A stretch of 64,000 nt of DNA from an uncultured Bacteroidales bacterium (lineage in GTDB: Bacteria; Bacteroidota; Bacteroidia; Bacteroidales; UBA932), in NCBI GenBank assembly GCA_900316795.1, contig ONEF01000002.1, forward strand, positions 62,001 to 126,000, given 5' to 3'. Positions within the stretch are counted from its first letter, which is position 1. Every line of letters starts with the position of its first letter. The position numbers and the translations under genes were made by a program. Positions 8,291 through 18,229 of the stretch are shown in pieces. Below the pieces are notes generated by a model. It was not told where the DNA came from and did not search any database. It was given only the letters and a program-made list of their open reading frames with translations.

Positions 8291-10540
8291 ATGAGAGAAG
8301 ATCTCCTATTCATTCTGATAATACTATGCAGCTTTGTTAACTCCCACGCTCAGGAGCTTTACAAGATTTCAGGAAGAGTTCTTGACAAAGACCAAAAGGC
8401 CTTGGAATTTGCTGCGGCTGTTTTGTCAGACAGCCAGACAAAGAAGCTCATAGGCACTACAACCTCCAAGGATGGTTCTTTTACTCTAAATGCAAAAGAG
8501 GGCATATATAGCTTCGAAGTATCCTTGATTGGTTATCAGAAATATACTACCAAACTGAAAGTGGATAAGGACATACATTTTGAAGTCATTGTCCTTGAAG
8601 AAGACATATCTCTCCTTAAAGAAATAAAGGTCACCGCCAACAGGGTAGAATACAACATGAGTGGATACGAATACCGTGTCGGCAATATAGAAGCACTTAA
8701 GAACAAGGACCTTGCAGAAGTTCTAAACACTGCCCCTGGAGTAATGGTCACAAACAAGGTGACCCTTTATGGAAGCCCCGTCATCAATATATATGTTGAC
8801 AGGCGCAAGATAAAGATGAATGAGGATGCTCTCTTGGCTTATCTGCAATCTTACAAGGGCGCAAACATTGAAAAAATTGAGGTCATTTCAAATCCTGACA
8901 TTTCAGCAAGGCATTCAGGGACAGCTCTGAAGATAACCACAAAAAAAGAAACTGGCGGTTTTATGTCAGCCTCTGCCAGAAATTCTTTCAATGCGAACAA
9001 TTTCGTATTCGGTTCATCTTTTAATATAGACTACAGAAGAGACAATATTGCCTTTTATGGCTCCGGTGGATATCAGTTCCAGAAAAGAGACCGAAAAGAT
9101 GTTACAAGTTATCAGTGGAAGTCCAGTAAAAGAAATGCAGAAGATATTATAAAGGAGAACATAAAGTTTCCACTTTCTGCCAATGGTACTTTCGGAATTG
9201 CCTATGACATTACAAAGAATGATTATCTGTCCGCAGAAGTATCTTTCAGAGAAATAGATAAAGATCTGAAAAGAAAAACCACTTCAGAAGAATCAGGAAT
9301 AGTCACTTCTGAGAAACAAATATTCTACAAGACTTCAGACAAAAAGCCGGCTTTTTCCTTGATGTACACGCACAAATTCAAAGATGCGTCTGAGATTACC
9401 GTGACAGGAGACTATGTGGGTTCATACAAAAACAATGACATTACAGACGATATTCTTGCCGCCAGTCACACAGAGAACAACTCCAGCACCTTTGCAGGCT
9501 ATTCCAACTATCAAAAAAGAATAAAAAGGAAACACACACTAAATGCCGGATTAAGGTATTCTTATATCAGGAATAATTCAATAAACAATGACTTGCGATT
9601 TGATTACGACGAGTCCCTGTTAAGACCTTTTTCCTCATATTCTGTTGATTTGAAGAAAGTAGGCTTTAGAATCGGACTGACAGCTGACTGGGCCAGTATC
9701 AATCATCACGATTACTTTGATTTATTGCCGAGCGTTTCGCTAAACTACTATATTGACAGAAAAAAAGGGAATATCCTAAGTGCAGGATATTCAATGGCAG
9801 TTCACAGGCCGAGCATATCCCAGCTTGATCCCAATGCAGTGCTTTCTGAGCGGGATATCATCATCAGGGAGGGAAATCCAAGCCTGAAATCTTATAACTC
9901 CCACGTTTTCAAATCTTCATTGAAACTGTTAAACAGCATCAATCTTTCTGCCACCTACAACAGGGCAGACAAAGCCATTTCAGCCTATCTTTACACAAAA
10001 GATGATGAAACAATATACCAGACTTATACCAACAACGCCTCTTTTCAGGAAATATCCGCAGGAGCAGGTTACTATAAATACCTCTTCAACAAGTTAAACC
10101 TTAACTTATCGGTTTCATACGCTTATTCTGAAAGTAAGATAGATGGTATAACAAAAAGGAACAACTCTCTCTCCTGCGCATTGGTTGCAGCCCTTTCCCT
10201 ACCTGCATCTTTCTCACTTACAGCCGAAGCTTACGCCGAGACAAAGAAGAGAGTCGGTTACAATGCCTACAAGAAAGAACCGTTCATACTCTATCTCAAG
10301 GTCGCCAAACGCATCAACAGATGGAACCTCAGCTTCACCGTATCAGATGTATTCAATTCCTATAAAAGGGGAGAGAATATGACTATTGACCTTGGACAAT
10401 ATACACGGAAAGTCATCAATAAGACAGAATCGCGGAGCTACAATTTCATGGCTACATATAACTTCAGCTGGGGCAGAAACGGAAGGGCGAAGAAAGCAAG
10501 AACCCAGAAGAATGAAATGAACGAAAGAATCGGCGATTAG
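8291..10540 (+). CDS. TonB-dependent receptor-like outer membrane barrel (OMP_b-brl_3 type)
   Basis: A 749-residue outer membrane protein. A signal peptide (about 1-20, ending NSHAQ) is followed by a carboxypeptidase-regulatory-like domain (about 22-105, ISGRVLDKDQKALEFAAAVL), a plug-like region (about 115-215, with VLNTAPGVMV and SPVINIYVDRRKI) and a long beta-barrel typical of PF14905. The barrel ends in an aromatic strand (YNFSWG) followed by an unusual basic tail of about 20 residues. No obvious TonB box is visible. The ligand is unknown. It is transcribed against the hut genes that flank it on both sides, and its stop overlaps the hutU stop. Confidence 0.82.
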   Translation: MREDLLFILIILCSFVNSHAQELYKISGRVLDKDQKALEFAAAVLSDSQTKKLIGTTTSKDGSFTLNAKEGIYSFEVSLIGYQKYTTKLKVDKDIHFEVIVLEEDISLLKEIKVTANRVEYNMSGYEYRVGNIEALKNKDLAEVLNTAPGVMVTNKVTLYGSPVINIYVDRRKIKMNEDALLAYLQSYKGANIEKIEVISNPDISARHSGTALKITTKKETGGFMSASARNSFNANNFVFGSSFNIDYRRDNIAFYGSGGYQFQKRDRKDVTSYQWKSSKRNAEDIIKENIKFPLSANGTFGIAYDITKNDYLSAEVSFREIDKDLKRKTTSEESGIVTSEKQIFYKTSDKKPAFSLMYTHKFKDASEITVTGDYVGSYKNNDITDDILAASHTENNSSTFAGYSNYQKRIKRKHTLNAGLRYSYIRNNSINNDLRFDYDESLLRPFSSYSVDLKKVGFRIGLTADWASINHHDYFDLLPSVSLNYYIDRKKGNILSAGYSMAVHRPSISQLDPNAVLSERDIIIREGNPSLKSYNSHVFKSSLKLLNSINLSATYNRADKAISAYLYTKDDETIYQTYTNNASFQEISAGAGYYKYLFNKLNLNLSVSYAYSESKIDGITKRNNSLSCALVAALSLPASFSLTAEAYAETKKRVGYNAYKKEPFILYLKVAKRINRWNLSFTVSDVFNSYKRGENMTIDLGQYTRKVINKTESRSYNFMATYNFSWGRNGRAKKARTQKNEMNERIGD

Positions 10541-12555
10541 AAAATCGCCGATTCTATAATGTCATCATCTACATGGTTAGGCATCGTAACCTTCAGGGAA
10601 GGAGTGCGCTGCATCTCTCTTCTGATAGCGTCTTCCGCGCCTTTGTTACGTGCCCAGCTGCGCCTTGCAATGCCGTTGTTCACATCCCAGTGAAGCATTT
10701 CCCTGATATGGCGGGCAGAGTCCTCGCTTCCGTCTATAACCATTCCGAAGCCGCCGTTTATGACTTCACCCCAGCCGACTCCGCCTCCGTTATGGATTGA
10801 CACCCAGGTAGCTCCGCGGAAGCCGTCACCTATTACATTCTGCACGGCCATATCGGCTGTGAACTGGCTGCCGTCGTAGATGTTGGAAGTCTCGCGGAAA
10901 GGAGAGTCTGTGCCTGAGACATCGTGATGGTCTCTTCCCAGGACTATCGGAGCCTTGATCTCGCCCTTTCGGATGGCATCGTTGAACTTGAGGGCAATGG
11001 TGGTCCTGCCGATTGCGTCAGCATAGAGGATACGGGCCTGGGAGCCAACGACAAGATGGTTCCTGCCAGCCTCTTCAATCCAATGGATGTTGTCCAGCAT
11101 CTGCATCTTTATGTCGTCCGTAGCGGTCTTGGATTCCTCCATAAGAGCCTCAACTGCAAGATCATCGCTCTTGGCAAGGTCCTCAGGGTCCTCACTCATG
11201 CAGACCCAGCGGAACGGGCCGAAACCGTAGTCAAAGTAGAGAGGGCCCATAATGTCCTGCACGTATGAAGGATAACGGAAGGTGCCGTCTGCCTTCATCA
11301 CGTCAGCACCGGCCCTTGAAGACTCCAGAAGGAAGGCGTTGCCATAGTCAAAGAAATACATTCCCCTGTCGCTGAGGCGGTTAATGGCAGCAATCTGCCT
11401 TCTCAGCGATGCCTGCACAGCATCCTTGAACCTCTCCGGCTCTTCAGCCATCATCTTCTGGCTTTCTTCCAGGGAATAGCCAACAGGATAGTACCCGCCT
11501 GCCCAAGGGTTGTGGAGTGAAGTCTGGTCTGAACCTATATCTACTTTGATGTCTTCGTCTGCAAGCCTTTCCCAAAGGTCCACCACATTGCCTACGTATG
11601 CAAGGGAAACTGTCTCCCTGCCGGTTGTGGCCTTCCTGATCCTCGAAATGAGTTCATCCAGGTTGTCGTGAAGTTCATCCACCCAGCCCTGCTCGTAGCG
11701 TTTTCTTGCGGCCTTGGGATTGATTTCAGCGGTAACGCTCACAACTCCGGCAATGTTGCCGGCCTTTGGCTGGGCTCCGCTCATTCCACCAAGACCTGCG
11801 GTAACGAAAAGCATTCCTGCCATATTATCCCGTGTTCCTTCTATCCCCCTCTTTTTAAGCTGCATACGGGCGGCATTCATTACGGTTATCGTGGTTCCGT
11901 GAACGATTCCCTGAGGGCCTATGTACATGTAGGAACCGGCCGTCATCTGCCCATACTGGCTTACGCCAAGGGCATTGAACCTCTCCCAGTCATCCGGCTT
12001 GGAATAGTTAGGGATTACCATTCCGTTGGTTACCACCACTCTCGGAGCGTCCTTGTGGCTAGGGAAAAGCCCCATAGGATGGCCGGAATACATGCTCAGG
12101 GTCTGCTCCTCGGTCATAGTTGCAAGATACTGCATCGTAAGCCTGTACTGTGCCCAGTTCTGGAAAATGGCACCGTTTCCTCCGTAAATGATGAGCTCGT
12201 GCGGATGCTGGGCAACCCTCTCGTCCAGGTTGTTCTGTATCATAGCCATGATGGCGGCAGCCTGGCGGCACTTGCAAGGATACTCGTCTATCGGCCTTGC
12301 ATATATCTTGTAGCTCGGACGGAAGCGGTACATATAGATTCTTCCGTAATCCTTTAGCTCCTTGGCAAACTCCGGTGCAAGCGTAGCGTGGAACTCTTTC
12401 GGGAAATACCTGAGAGCATTCCTGAGGGCAAGCTTCTTCTGCTGTGGCGTAAGTATATCTTTACGCTTGGGAGCGTGGTTAATGTTTTTGTCGTATGGCT
12501 TAGGCTGAGGAAGGACATTCCCTATTCCAGCCAGTATCTCATCCTTGAATGTCAT
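10537..12555 (-). CDS. hutU: Urocanate hydratase
   Basis: Second step of histidine degradation: NAD+-dependent hydration of urocanate to imidazolonepropionate. 672 residues from the ATG at 12555; a GTG two codons upstream (12561) is less likely. Family blocks include YGGNGAIFQNWAQYRL, FVTAGLGGMSGAQ with the dinucleotide-binding glycines, and SIHNGGGVGWGEVINGGFG near the C-terminus. This is the long urocanase form, more than 100 residues longer than the common form of about 555. It follows ftcD by about 50 bases on the same strand and is separated from hutH and hutI by the oppositely oriented barrel gene. Confidence 0.96.
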   Translation of the reverse strand: MTFKDEILAGIGNVLPQPKPYDKNINHAPKRKDILTPQQKKLALRNALRYFPKEFHATLAPEFAKELKDYGRIYMYRFRPSYKIYARPIDEYPCKCRQAAAIMAMIQNNLDERVAQHPHELIIYGGNGAIFQNWAQYRLTMQYLATMTEEQTLSMYSGHPMGLFPSHKDAPRVVVTNGMVIPNYSKPDDWERFNALGVSQYGQMTAGSYMYIGPQGIVHGTTITVMNAARMQLKKRGIEGTRDNMAGMLFVTAGLGGMSGAQPKAGNIAGVVSVTAEINPKAARKRYEQGWVDELHDNLDELISRIRKATTGRETVSLAYVGNVVDLWERLADEDIKVDIGSDQTSLHNPWAGGYYPVGYSLEESQKMMAEEPERFKDAVQASLRRQIAAINRLSDRGMYFFDYGNAFLLESSRAGADVMKADGTFRYPSYVQDIMGPLYFDYGFGPFRWVCMSEDPEDLAKSDDLAVEALMEESKTATDDIKMQMLDNIHWIEEAGRNHLVVGSQARILYADAIGRTTIALKFNDAIRKGEIKAPIVLGRDHHDVSGTDSPFRETSNIYDGSQFTADMAVQNVIGDGFRGATWVSIHNGGGVGWGEVINGGFGMVIDGSEDSARHIREMLHWDVNNGIARRSWARNKGAEDAIRREMQRTPSLKVTMPNHVDDDIIESAIF

Positions 12556-12605
12556 AATCACTTATTTTAATTCTATATATTTCTTCTGCAAATGCGCCGG
12601 GAGCA

Positions 12606-14339
12606 CTAAGCCTTGATTTTCTCCTCCACTACCTCCAGAATACGCTTTTCCTCTGCAGTGGCCGCTGCTGCAATCCTGTCCGCCTCGTTCATCAGCTCCT
12701 CAGCTTTCTTCCTGTCTTTCAAGCCCTCGGCGTTGATGTGTACGTTGAGCCTTGCACCCAATACAGCTCCTCTTGCTGCAATAGCTGCAACACCGGCGTC
12801 AGAAACGGAATTAGGGTTGCCCTCGGACGCCATCGCTGAGGCAACTTCAAACACCTTGAAGGCAGTATTGAGAGTCCTCAAAGGCACCTGGGTGGCGTAT
12901 AGAGTGGCCTCTTCCATAGCCTGGGCTCTTGCAGCCTTCTCTTCCTCTGTTCCCTTAGGCATAGAGAACACGTCCATTATCTTGTTGAAAGCGGCGGTGT
13001 CCTCATCTACAAGTGCAATCATCTCGTTCATAAGCGCATTGCCCTTTTCCGCCCAGTCGGAGAACTCCCTCCAGCGGTCGTCCCATCCCCTCTTGTGGGA
13101 AGACAGGTTGGCGACCATAGTGGAAAGGGCAGCTCCCAGAGCACCCATATAGGCGGAAATGCTTCCGCCGCCCGGAGCCGGAGACTCAGATGCCGTCTCT
13201 ATGGCAAAGCCTTTGCAAGTCATTCTTACAAGACGCTCTTTCTCAGCCATTTCCTTAGGATCTTCCATAAGGAACTCTATAACTTTCTCGTGAGGGTTGA
13301 ACGGTTTGAGATCGTCCAGGCTCATGCTCTTTACGGCAATCTTCAGTATCTCGTCCTCAGCGATTCCAAGAGACCTCTGCTGTTTTTCCAGATAGAACTT
13401 GCCGGCGTCTATGAGCACCCTCTTAGGCACCAGACCCACGATTTCTGTTCCCGTAACCTTGAGCCCCCTGGCGGATGCAGCTCTGCAAACCTCCTCGTAA
13501 GCTTTATGAAGCGGAGTAGCCTCAATGTCCGTAATGTTCATTGAAACCTGGGCAATGCCGTATTCATCTATGTACCAGCCGATAGCCTTGCATCCCTTGA
13601 GGGTTCCGGGCTGCCACATCTCCTTTCCGTCCGCATCGCGGAGGACCTTGCCGGTAAGGCTTCCTCCCTCTCTCATCTTCCTTCCCTTCTCCCTTACGTC
13701 AAACGCCACGGCCATAGCCCTGCGGGTAGAGGTTGTGTTCAGGTTGAAGTTCACGGCAACAAGGAAATTGCGTGCGCCTACATTGATGGCACCAGCCTTG
13801 GCCACAACATCAGTGTACTCGTCAGGGCCGAAATCCGGCTTTCTTTCAGGGTCCACAACCTTCTCAGGCAGAGCCTCGTACTCACCTGCACGGCATACGG
13901 CAAGGTTCTTCCTCTCTGGCTTGAAAGCCGCCGCCTCATAGCAGTAGCAAGGAATCTGCTGCTCGTCAAAGATCCTCTTTGCCAAGGCTCTTGCCAGCTC
14001 CGCGCACTCTTCCAGGGTAATGCCTGAGACAGGAATCAGAGGCAGCACGTCAGTTGCGCCCGACCTTGGGTGAGCACCCTTGTGCTTGCGCATGTCGATG
14101 AGCTCAGCGGCCTTCTTGACACCCTGGAAAGCAGCCTCTACCACAGCCTCAGGGCTTCCCACGAATGTAACCACGGTGCGGTTCGTGGCTTCACCAGGAT
14201 CCACGTCCAGAACCTTTACCCCCTCCTGCTTTCCATCCACATTAACCTTTACGGCAGCAATGGCTGCAACTATCTTGTCTATAACTTCACGGTTGCGCCC
14301 TTCTGAGAAATTGGGCACACATTCAATTATTCTTTTCAT
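12606..14339 (-). CDS. ftcD: Bifunctional glutamate formimidoyltransferase / formimido-THF cyclodeaminase
   Basis: Moves the formimino group of formiminoglutamate to tetrahydrofolate and then deaminates it to methenyl-THF, linking histidine breakdown to C1 metabolism. The 577-residue fusion has the transferase part first (residues 1 to about 330: MKRIIECVPNFSEGRN, and HKGAHPRSGATDVLPL with the active-site histidine), then a linker, then the helical cyclodeaminase part (about 370-577: SPAPGGGSISAYMGALGAAL). It resembles animal FTCD (541 residues), whereas many bacteria encode the halves separately. It heads the ftcD-hutU transcript. Confidence 0.95.
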   Translation of the reverse strand: MKRIIECVPNFSEGRNREVIDKIVAAIAAVKVNVDGKQEGVKVLDVDPGEATNRTVVTFVGSPEAVVEAAFQGVKKAAELIDMRKHKGAHPRSGATDVLPLIPVSGITLEECAELARALAKRIFDEQQIPCYCYEAAAFKPERKNLAVCRAGEYEALPEKVVDPERKPDFGPDEYTDVVAKAGAINVGARNFLVAVNFNLNTTSTRRAMAVAFDVREKGRKMREGGSLTGKVLRDADGKEMWQPGTLKGCKAIGWYIDEYGIAQVSMNITDIEATPLHKAYEEVCRAASARGLKVTGTEIVGLVPKRVLIDAGKFYLEKQQRSLGIAEDEILKIAVKSMSLDDLKPFNPHEKVIEFLMEDPKEMAEKERLVRMTCKGFAIETASESPAPGGGSISAYMGALGAALSTMVANLSSHKRGWDDRWREFSDWAEKGNALMNEMIALVDEDTAAFNKIMDVFSMPKGTEEEKAARAQAMEEATLYATQVPLRTLNTAFKVFEVASAMASEGNPNSVSDAGVAAIAARGAVLGARLNVHINAEGLKDRKKAEELMNEADRIAAAATAEEKRILEVVEEKIKA

Positions 14340-14404
14340 ATAATCTGATATTTTACATTATCTGTACAATCATTAAAAATTCCAAATAACTTTCAATTGG
14401 CAAA

Positions 14405-14438
14405 CAACAAAAAAGCGTCTAAAACCAATTAAACGCTT
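14405..14438 (-). terminator. Intrinsic terminator after the LysO-type gene
   Basis: On the minus strand AAGCGT pairs with ACGCTT (14413-14418 with 14433-14438) around a 14-base loop and is followed by a T-run with one interruption. It lies between the LysO-type gene and ftcD, so these are separate transcripts. The rest of 14340-14523 holds nothing recognisable. Confidence 0.5.
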
Positions 14439-14523
14439 AAAGATACAAATAATTTCAGACAAACAGCAAACTTTTAATAAGCAGGAAGCTTTTGGCGCCG
14501 GTTCATGACATCAAGCACTTAGA

Positions 14524-15489
14524 TTACATGATGAACAAAGTAAGCAGGAACGGCACGGCTATGTTTATCACGATACCATAATACAAGACAGCGGGCAGAA
14601 TATCACGGCCCTCAGCCTTGAGGATGATCGGGAGGCTGGTGTCGGTTACGGTTGCCCCACCCGAGGCAGTTGAAGCAAACCTGCCGAAAATACGGCCTAT
14701 AGGCTTGGCTGCCAAGATCGTGAACAGCTCCCTCATCAGGTTTGTCAGAAGGCAGATCGAGCCGATTGTAGCTCCCCAGGCCTTGGTTGTCAGAATAGAA
14801 GACAGGGAGTAGTAACCCATTGCGGTATTGATAGTTGCACTTTGCTGCAAAGACAGGTCATACCCCAGAGCCCTTATTGTCATGAATGCCGCTACAGAGC
14901 CTATCCAAGTCCCGGCGAGAGCAACCAACGGAAGCCACAATACTCTGCGGGGCAGTTTCTTTACCAGAGCAAGGATGCTGTCCCCCATTCCTATGCTTAT
15001 TCCTACAGACAACAGCATAGCATACAGCACCCAATCTGCATAAGACTCGAAATCAAGAGCGTAGAAAGTCTCCGGCAACACCCTTGTCAATGCCAGCACC
15101 AGCCCCAGCAAAAAGCATCCGAGTATGATTGCACTGTCCTTGAAACCGTTTGAGCTGCCTGACTGTTCAGAGTCAGAAGCTTTGCCGCATTTGTCTGAAC
15201 AAGCACTATCCGTGGAATTGCGGCCGTGCCGGTCGATCACATACTTGGTGAAAAGCCAGGTCAGGACAATGCAGACTCCGGTTCCAAAAACGAAAAGAAT
15301 CGCTGAGATTACTCCTGTTGACTTTATGGCACCTATGATTTCCTCGTTCAGCCCAACCCGTATGCCCATGACAAACAAAAGGATACATACAGTAGCCATT
15401 ACAACGGCAGAAACCAGTTTGCCGCTTTGCCCCCTGAGGAAGAGGCCAATGATGAAACCAAACGCAAGCAGTCCTAGAGTAATCCACAT
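14524..15489 (-). CDS. lysO: LysO-family (DUF340) amino acid exporter
   Basis: A 321-residue inner membrane protein with about eight hydrophobic segments and a charged cytoplasmic loop near residues 90-115. It matches the DUF340 / LysO family (E. coli YbjE exports L-lysine). The first half (three helices from MWITLGLLAFGFIIG) and second half (GMGDSILALVKKLP, TAMGYYSLSSI, FGRFASTASGGATVTDTSLP) are fused, as in E. coli, not split into two genes as in some Bacteroides. The polar FASTASGGATVTDTSLP stretch fits a substrate site. Lysine is the substrate by homology only; the gene lies beside hut genes, and this organism ferments lysine. Confidence 0.82.
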   Translation of the reverse strand: MWITLGLLAFGFIIGLFLRGQSGKLVSAVVMATVCILLFVMGIRVGLNEEIIGAIKSTGVISAILFVFGTGVCIVLTWLFTKYVIDRHGRNSTDSACSDKCGKASDSEQSGSSNGFKDSAIILGCFLLGLVLALTRVLPETFYALDFESYADWVLYAMLLSVGISIGMGDSILALVKKLPRRVLWLPLVALAGTWIGSVAAFMTIRALGYDLSLQQSATINTAMGYYSLSSILTTKAWGATIGSICLLTNLMRELFTILAAKPIGRIFGRFASTASGGATVTDTSLPIILKAEGRDILPAVLYYGIVINIAVPFLLTLFIM

Positions 15490-15496
15490 AACTCCG

Positions 15497-15526
15497 CAAA
15501 GATATTAAATAAGGAATATCATTCAA
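15497..15526 (-). promoter_or_regulatory. Bacteroidota promoter of the LysO-type gene
   Basis: The minus strand reads TTG (15524-15526), 19 bases, then TATCTTTG (15497-15504), close to consensus in both boxes and spacing. The start codon begins only seven bases after the -7 box, so the transcript should have almost no leader. Confidence 0.65.
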
Positions 15527-15589
15527 TGCCCATACCGCCCAATACAGTTATTTCCGGAAATATATTAACTTTACAAAAAATCAAATGCA

Positions 15590-16474
15590 ATGAAACGTTT
15601 GCTGTCATTTCTGTTTATTGCTGCGGTTTTGGTCTCCCTGTATTCCTGCCGCAAGGATATTCTTTTCACAGAAGGTTCTTCAGTGGTGGACTATGCCTGC
15701 CACGGCCCTTTTGAAGGCAAGAACATAAAGGTTTTCTACCATATTCCAAGCGGTAATATAGCCTCAATGCCGGTGCTTTTCGTCATGCACGGAATGGACC
15801 GCAACGGAGACGAATACCGCGACCAATGGAAAGACCAGGCAGACAAATACGGATTCATAGTCTTGGTGCCTACCTTTTCAGAAGACCAGTTTCCTGACGA
15901 TTTCTACCAGAGAGGCAACGTAACCTCGGAAGACGGAACCTACAATCCTGAGAACGAGAGAGTTTATACCCTTATAGATGAAGTGTTCGGATTTTTTAAA
16001 GCCCACAGCGCATCCAAAGCCGAGACTTTCAGCATCTACGGCCATTCAGCCGGAGGGCAGTTCGTGCACCGCTACCTTCTTTTCAGCCCTACCCCGCATC
16101 TGGACCGGGCCGTTGCCGCCAACGCCGGCTGGTACACCTATCCGTCCGACACGGTCTCATATCCTTATGGAGCGCAGGGCAGCGGGGCAGACATCAAGGC
16201 CTATTACGGCAAGAAGCTTATCATCCTTCTCGGCGATGCAGACACACTGAGGACATCATCGCTGAGGCAGACTCCGGAAACTGACGCCCAGGGCCTTACA
16301 AGGCTCGCCAGAGGCAACGCCTTCTTCAGCTTCTGCCACAAAGACGCCCAAGTGAAAGGCATTCCGTTCAACTGGAGGAAGGAATATGTAAAAGGAGTCG
16401 GCCACTCCAACACCAAGATGGCCCCGTCCGCCGCCACACTTTTGTTCAATGGTGCAACTTCTGATACTGAATAA
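15590..16474 (+). CDS. Alpha/beta hydrolase lipoprotein (esterase-like)
   Basis: A 294-residue protein with a lipoprotein signal ending VSLYSC (lipid-modified Cys20), so it is anchored in the envelope. The fold is an alpha/beta hydrolase: oxyanion-hole region VMHGMDRNG near residues 66-73 and nucleophile elbow GHSAGG with Ser153. A late acid is plausible in LLGDADTLR, and the catalytic histidine in GVGHSNT. It resembles feruloyl or poly(3-hydroxybutyrate) esterase-like proteins (DUF1425/esterase D type), but the substrate cannot be read from the sequence. It is monocistronic, on the strand of the downstream dipeptidases. Confidence 0.75.
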   Translation: MKRLLSFLFIAAVLVSLYSCRKDILFTEGSSVVDYACHGPFEGKNIKVFYHIPSGNIASMPVLFVMHGMDRNGDEYRDQWKDQADKYGFIVLVPTFSEDQFPDDFYQRGNVTSEDGTYNPENERVYTLIDEVFGFFKAHSASKAETFSIYGHSAGGQFVHRYLLFSPTPHLDRAVAANAGWYTYPSDTVSYPYGAQGSGADIKAYYGKKLIILLGDADTLRTSSLRQTPETDAQGLTRLARGNAFFSFCHKDAQVKGIPFNWRKEYVKGVGHSNTKMAPSAATLLFNGATSDTE

Positions 16475-16579
16475 CTTATAAAGCGATAAAGATATGTACG
16501 GTCTGCTGATAATGCTCTTTCCGATTCCTTTAACATCAGGCTTCCTGTCATATTCTTTACCATCAATTAATTGACTTAT

Positions 16580-18223
16580 ATGAAAAAAACTATTCTTTCT
16601 TCTGTTTATTCGGCGGTTGTTTCTGCCGTGGTGATGGGATTGAGCCTGACTTCCGCTCAGGCGCAGGTTATCCCTTATTTACCTGAGGATGAACCCATAA
16701 AGGAAAGCTGCACCTCTATTGTGGTGGGCAGGCTGGCCTCTGATGACGGGTCTGTGATGACAGCCCACACGTGTGATGCCAACTACAGGACCTGGGTGAC
16801 TATGGAGCCGAGGAAGGTTTTTGCAAACGGCCAGGACGAGATTCGCTGGGGCTTGCTGCACACCGAAGAGCCGTTTGACTTGAGGAATACGATTCTCAAA
16901 GGAAGCATTCCTGCACCTGAGGGAGAAACGTTCAAGTTTCTCAACGTGGCCTACCCTTGCATGAACGAGAAGCAGCTGGCTATGGGAGAGACAACCACGG
17001 ACGGAAAGCGTGAACTGGTAAACAAGGACGGATTGTTCCAGATTGAGGAACTTGAGAGAATAGCCCTTCAGAGGTGCTCCACTGCACGTCAGGCAATTGC
17101 CCTGATGGGAAGCCTGGCAGAGGAGTACGGCTACGGAGACTGGGGTGAGTGCCTTACCGTTATCGACACGAAAGAAGCCTGGCTGTTCGAGATTTATGGC
17201 AGCGGAAAGAGCGGCAAGAAGCCAGGAGCACTGTGGGCTGCCCAGAGAATCCCTGACGACCACGTATGCATCAGCGCCAACATACCAAGAATAGAGGTGA
17301 TTGACTTCAAGAATCCGGACAAGTTCATGTACGCTTCCGACCTGAAGGAAAGATGCAAGGAACTGGGGCTGTGGGACGGAAAGTCTCCTTTCAAATTCTG
17401 GCCGATGGTAAGTTCAGAAAAGAAGAACTTCAGTTACAGGGAGTTCTTTGTGCTGAGCACTCTGGCACCGGATCTGGGTCTCAAGTTCGAAGACGACGAG
17501 ATGCCTTTCTCCGTAAAGCCGAAGGAGAAAGTGTCTGCCCAGAAGATGTTCGAGCTGTATCGCCAGACATACGATGGAACTGACCTTGACCAGGTCAAGG
17601 ACCTTAAAGTAGAAGTTAAAAGAAGAGTCAGGGGAGAAGACGGGGGAATGAAGACTGTCACCGACACCACCGCCCCTATCAGCACGTTTATGACCAACGA
17701 CACAAGGGAACTGCTGAACATGCTAAAACCAGGCTGCGCACCTAGAAGAAGGACGATAGCCGTTATCCAGTGCTCATATTCAGAGATAGTTAAGCTGAGA
17801 GGATGGCTTCCTGACGAAATTGGCGGAGTAGCATATTTCGCCTTCGACAACCCGGCCCAGACCCCTCGCGTTCCTATTTACGCGGGTCAGACAAAACTGC
17901 CTGCCGGATTTGACGTATGCGGCCAGCACCGCTACCGCAAAGACGCCGCAATCTGGAAGTTCAGGGAGACAAACCGTGTGGCTACCATCGGATGGGACAG
18001 AACCAAAGACCGCGTCAGAAAAGCCCTCGCCGACTACGACCAGATGCTGTTTGAAGACACCAAGGCACTTGAAGAGAAAGCTGCAAAGCTTATCAAGGAA
18101 GGCAAGAAGGAAGAGGCTGTGGAGCTTCTGAACAGTTACTGCAGCCGCCTGAGCGCATCCCAGCAGAGAACCTGGGAAGAGATGAGAGAAGAATTCTGGA
18201 GCATCTTTGCACGAAGCATGTAA
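16580..18223 (+). CDS. C69-family dipeptidase, copy 1 (with propeptide)
   Basis: Exported Ntn-hydrolase of the PepD/C69 family, cleaving dipeptides for amino-acid fermentation. 547 residues from the ATG at 16580; a TTG three codons earlier is less likely. The signal peptide ends near LTSAQA, then about 15 residues (with PYLPEDEP) precede the catalytic cysteine in ESCTSIVVG, which must become N-terminal, so a propeptide is probably removed. Conserved C69 blocks follow: ASDDGSVMTAHTCDAN, YPCMNEKQLAMGETT, ECLTVIDTKEAWLFEIYG. The downstream paralogue begins immediately after its stop. Confidence 0.9.
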   Translation: MKKTILSSVYSAVVSAVVMGLSLTSAQAQVIPYLPEDEPIKESCTSIVVGRLASDDGSVMTAHTCDANYRTWVTMEPRKVFANGQDEIRWGLLHTEEPFDLRNTILKGSIPAPEGETFKFLNVAYPCMNEKQLAMGETTTDGKRELVNKDGLFQIEELERIALQRCSTARQAIALMGSLAEEYGYGDWGECLTVIDTKEAWLFEIYGSGKSGKKPGALWAAQRIPDDHVCISANIPRIEVIDFKNPDKFMYASDLKERCKELGLWDGKSPFKFWPMVSSEKKNFSYREFFVLSTLAPDLGLKFEDDEMPFSVKPKEKVSAQKMFELYRQTYDGTDLDQVKDLKVEVKRRVRGEDGGMKTVTDTTAPISTFMTNDTRELLNMLKPGCAPRRRTIAVIQCSYSEIVKLRGWLPDEIGGVAYFAFDNPAQTPRVPIYAGQTKLPAGFDVCGQHRYRKDAAIWKFRETNRVATIGWDRTKDRVRKALADYDQMLFEDTKALEEKAAKLIKEGKKEEAVELLNSYCSRLSASQQRTWEEMREEFWSIFARSM

Positions 18224-18229
18224 TTGGGA

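Noticed and set aside
11668-12357. 229-codon plus-strand frame inside hutU
   Set aside because: Shadow of the GC-rich hutU coding strand; no motif, no promoter.
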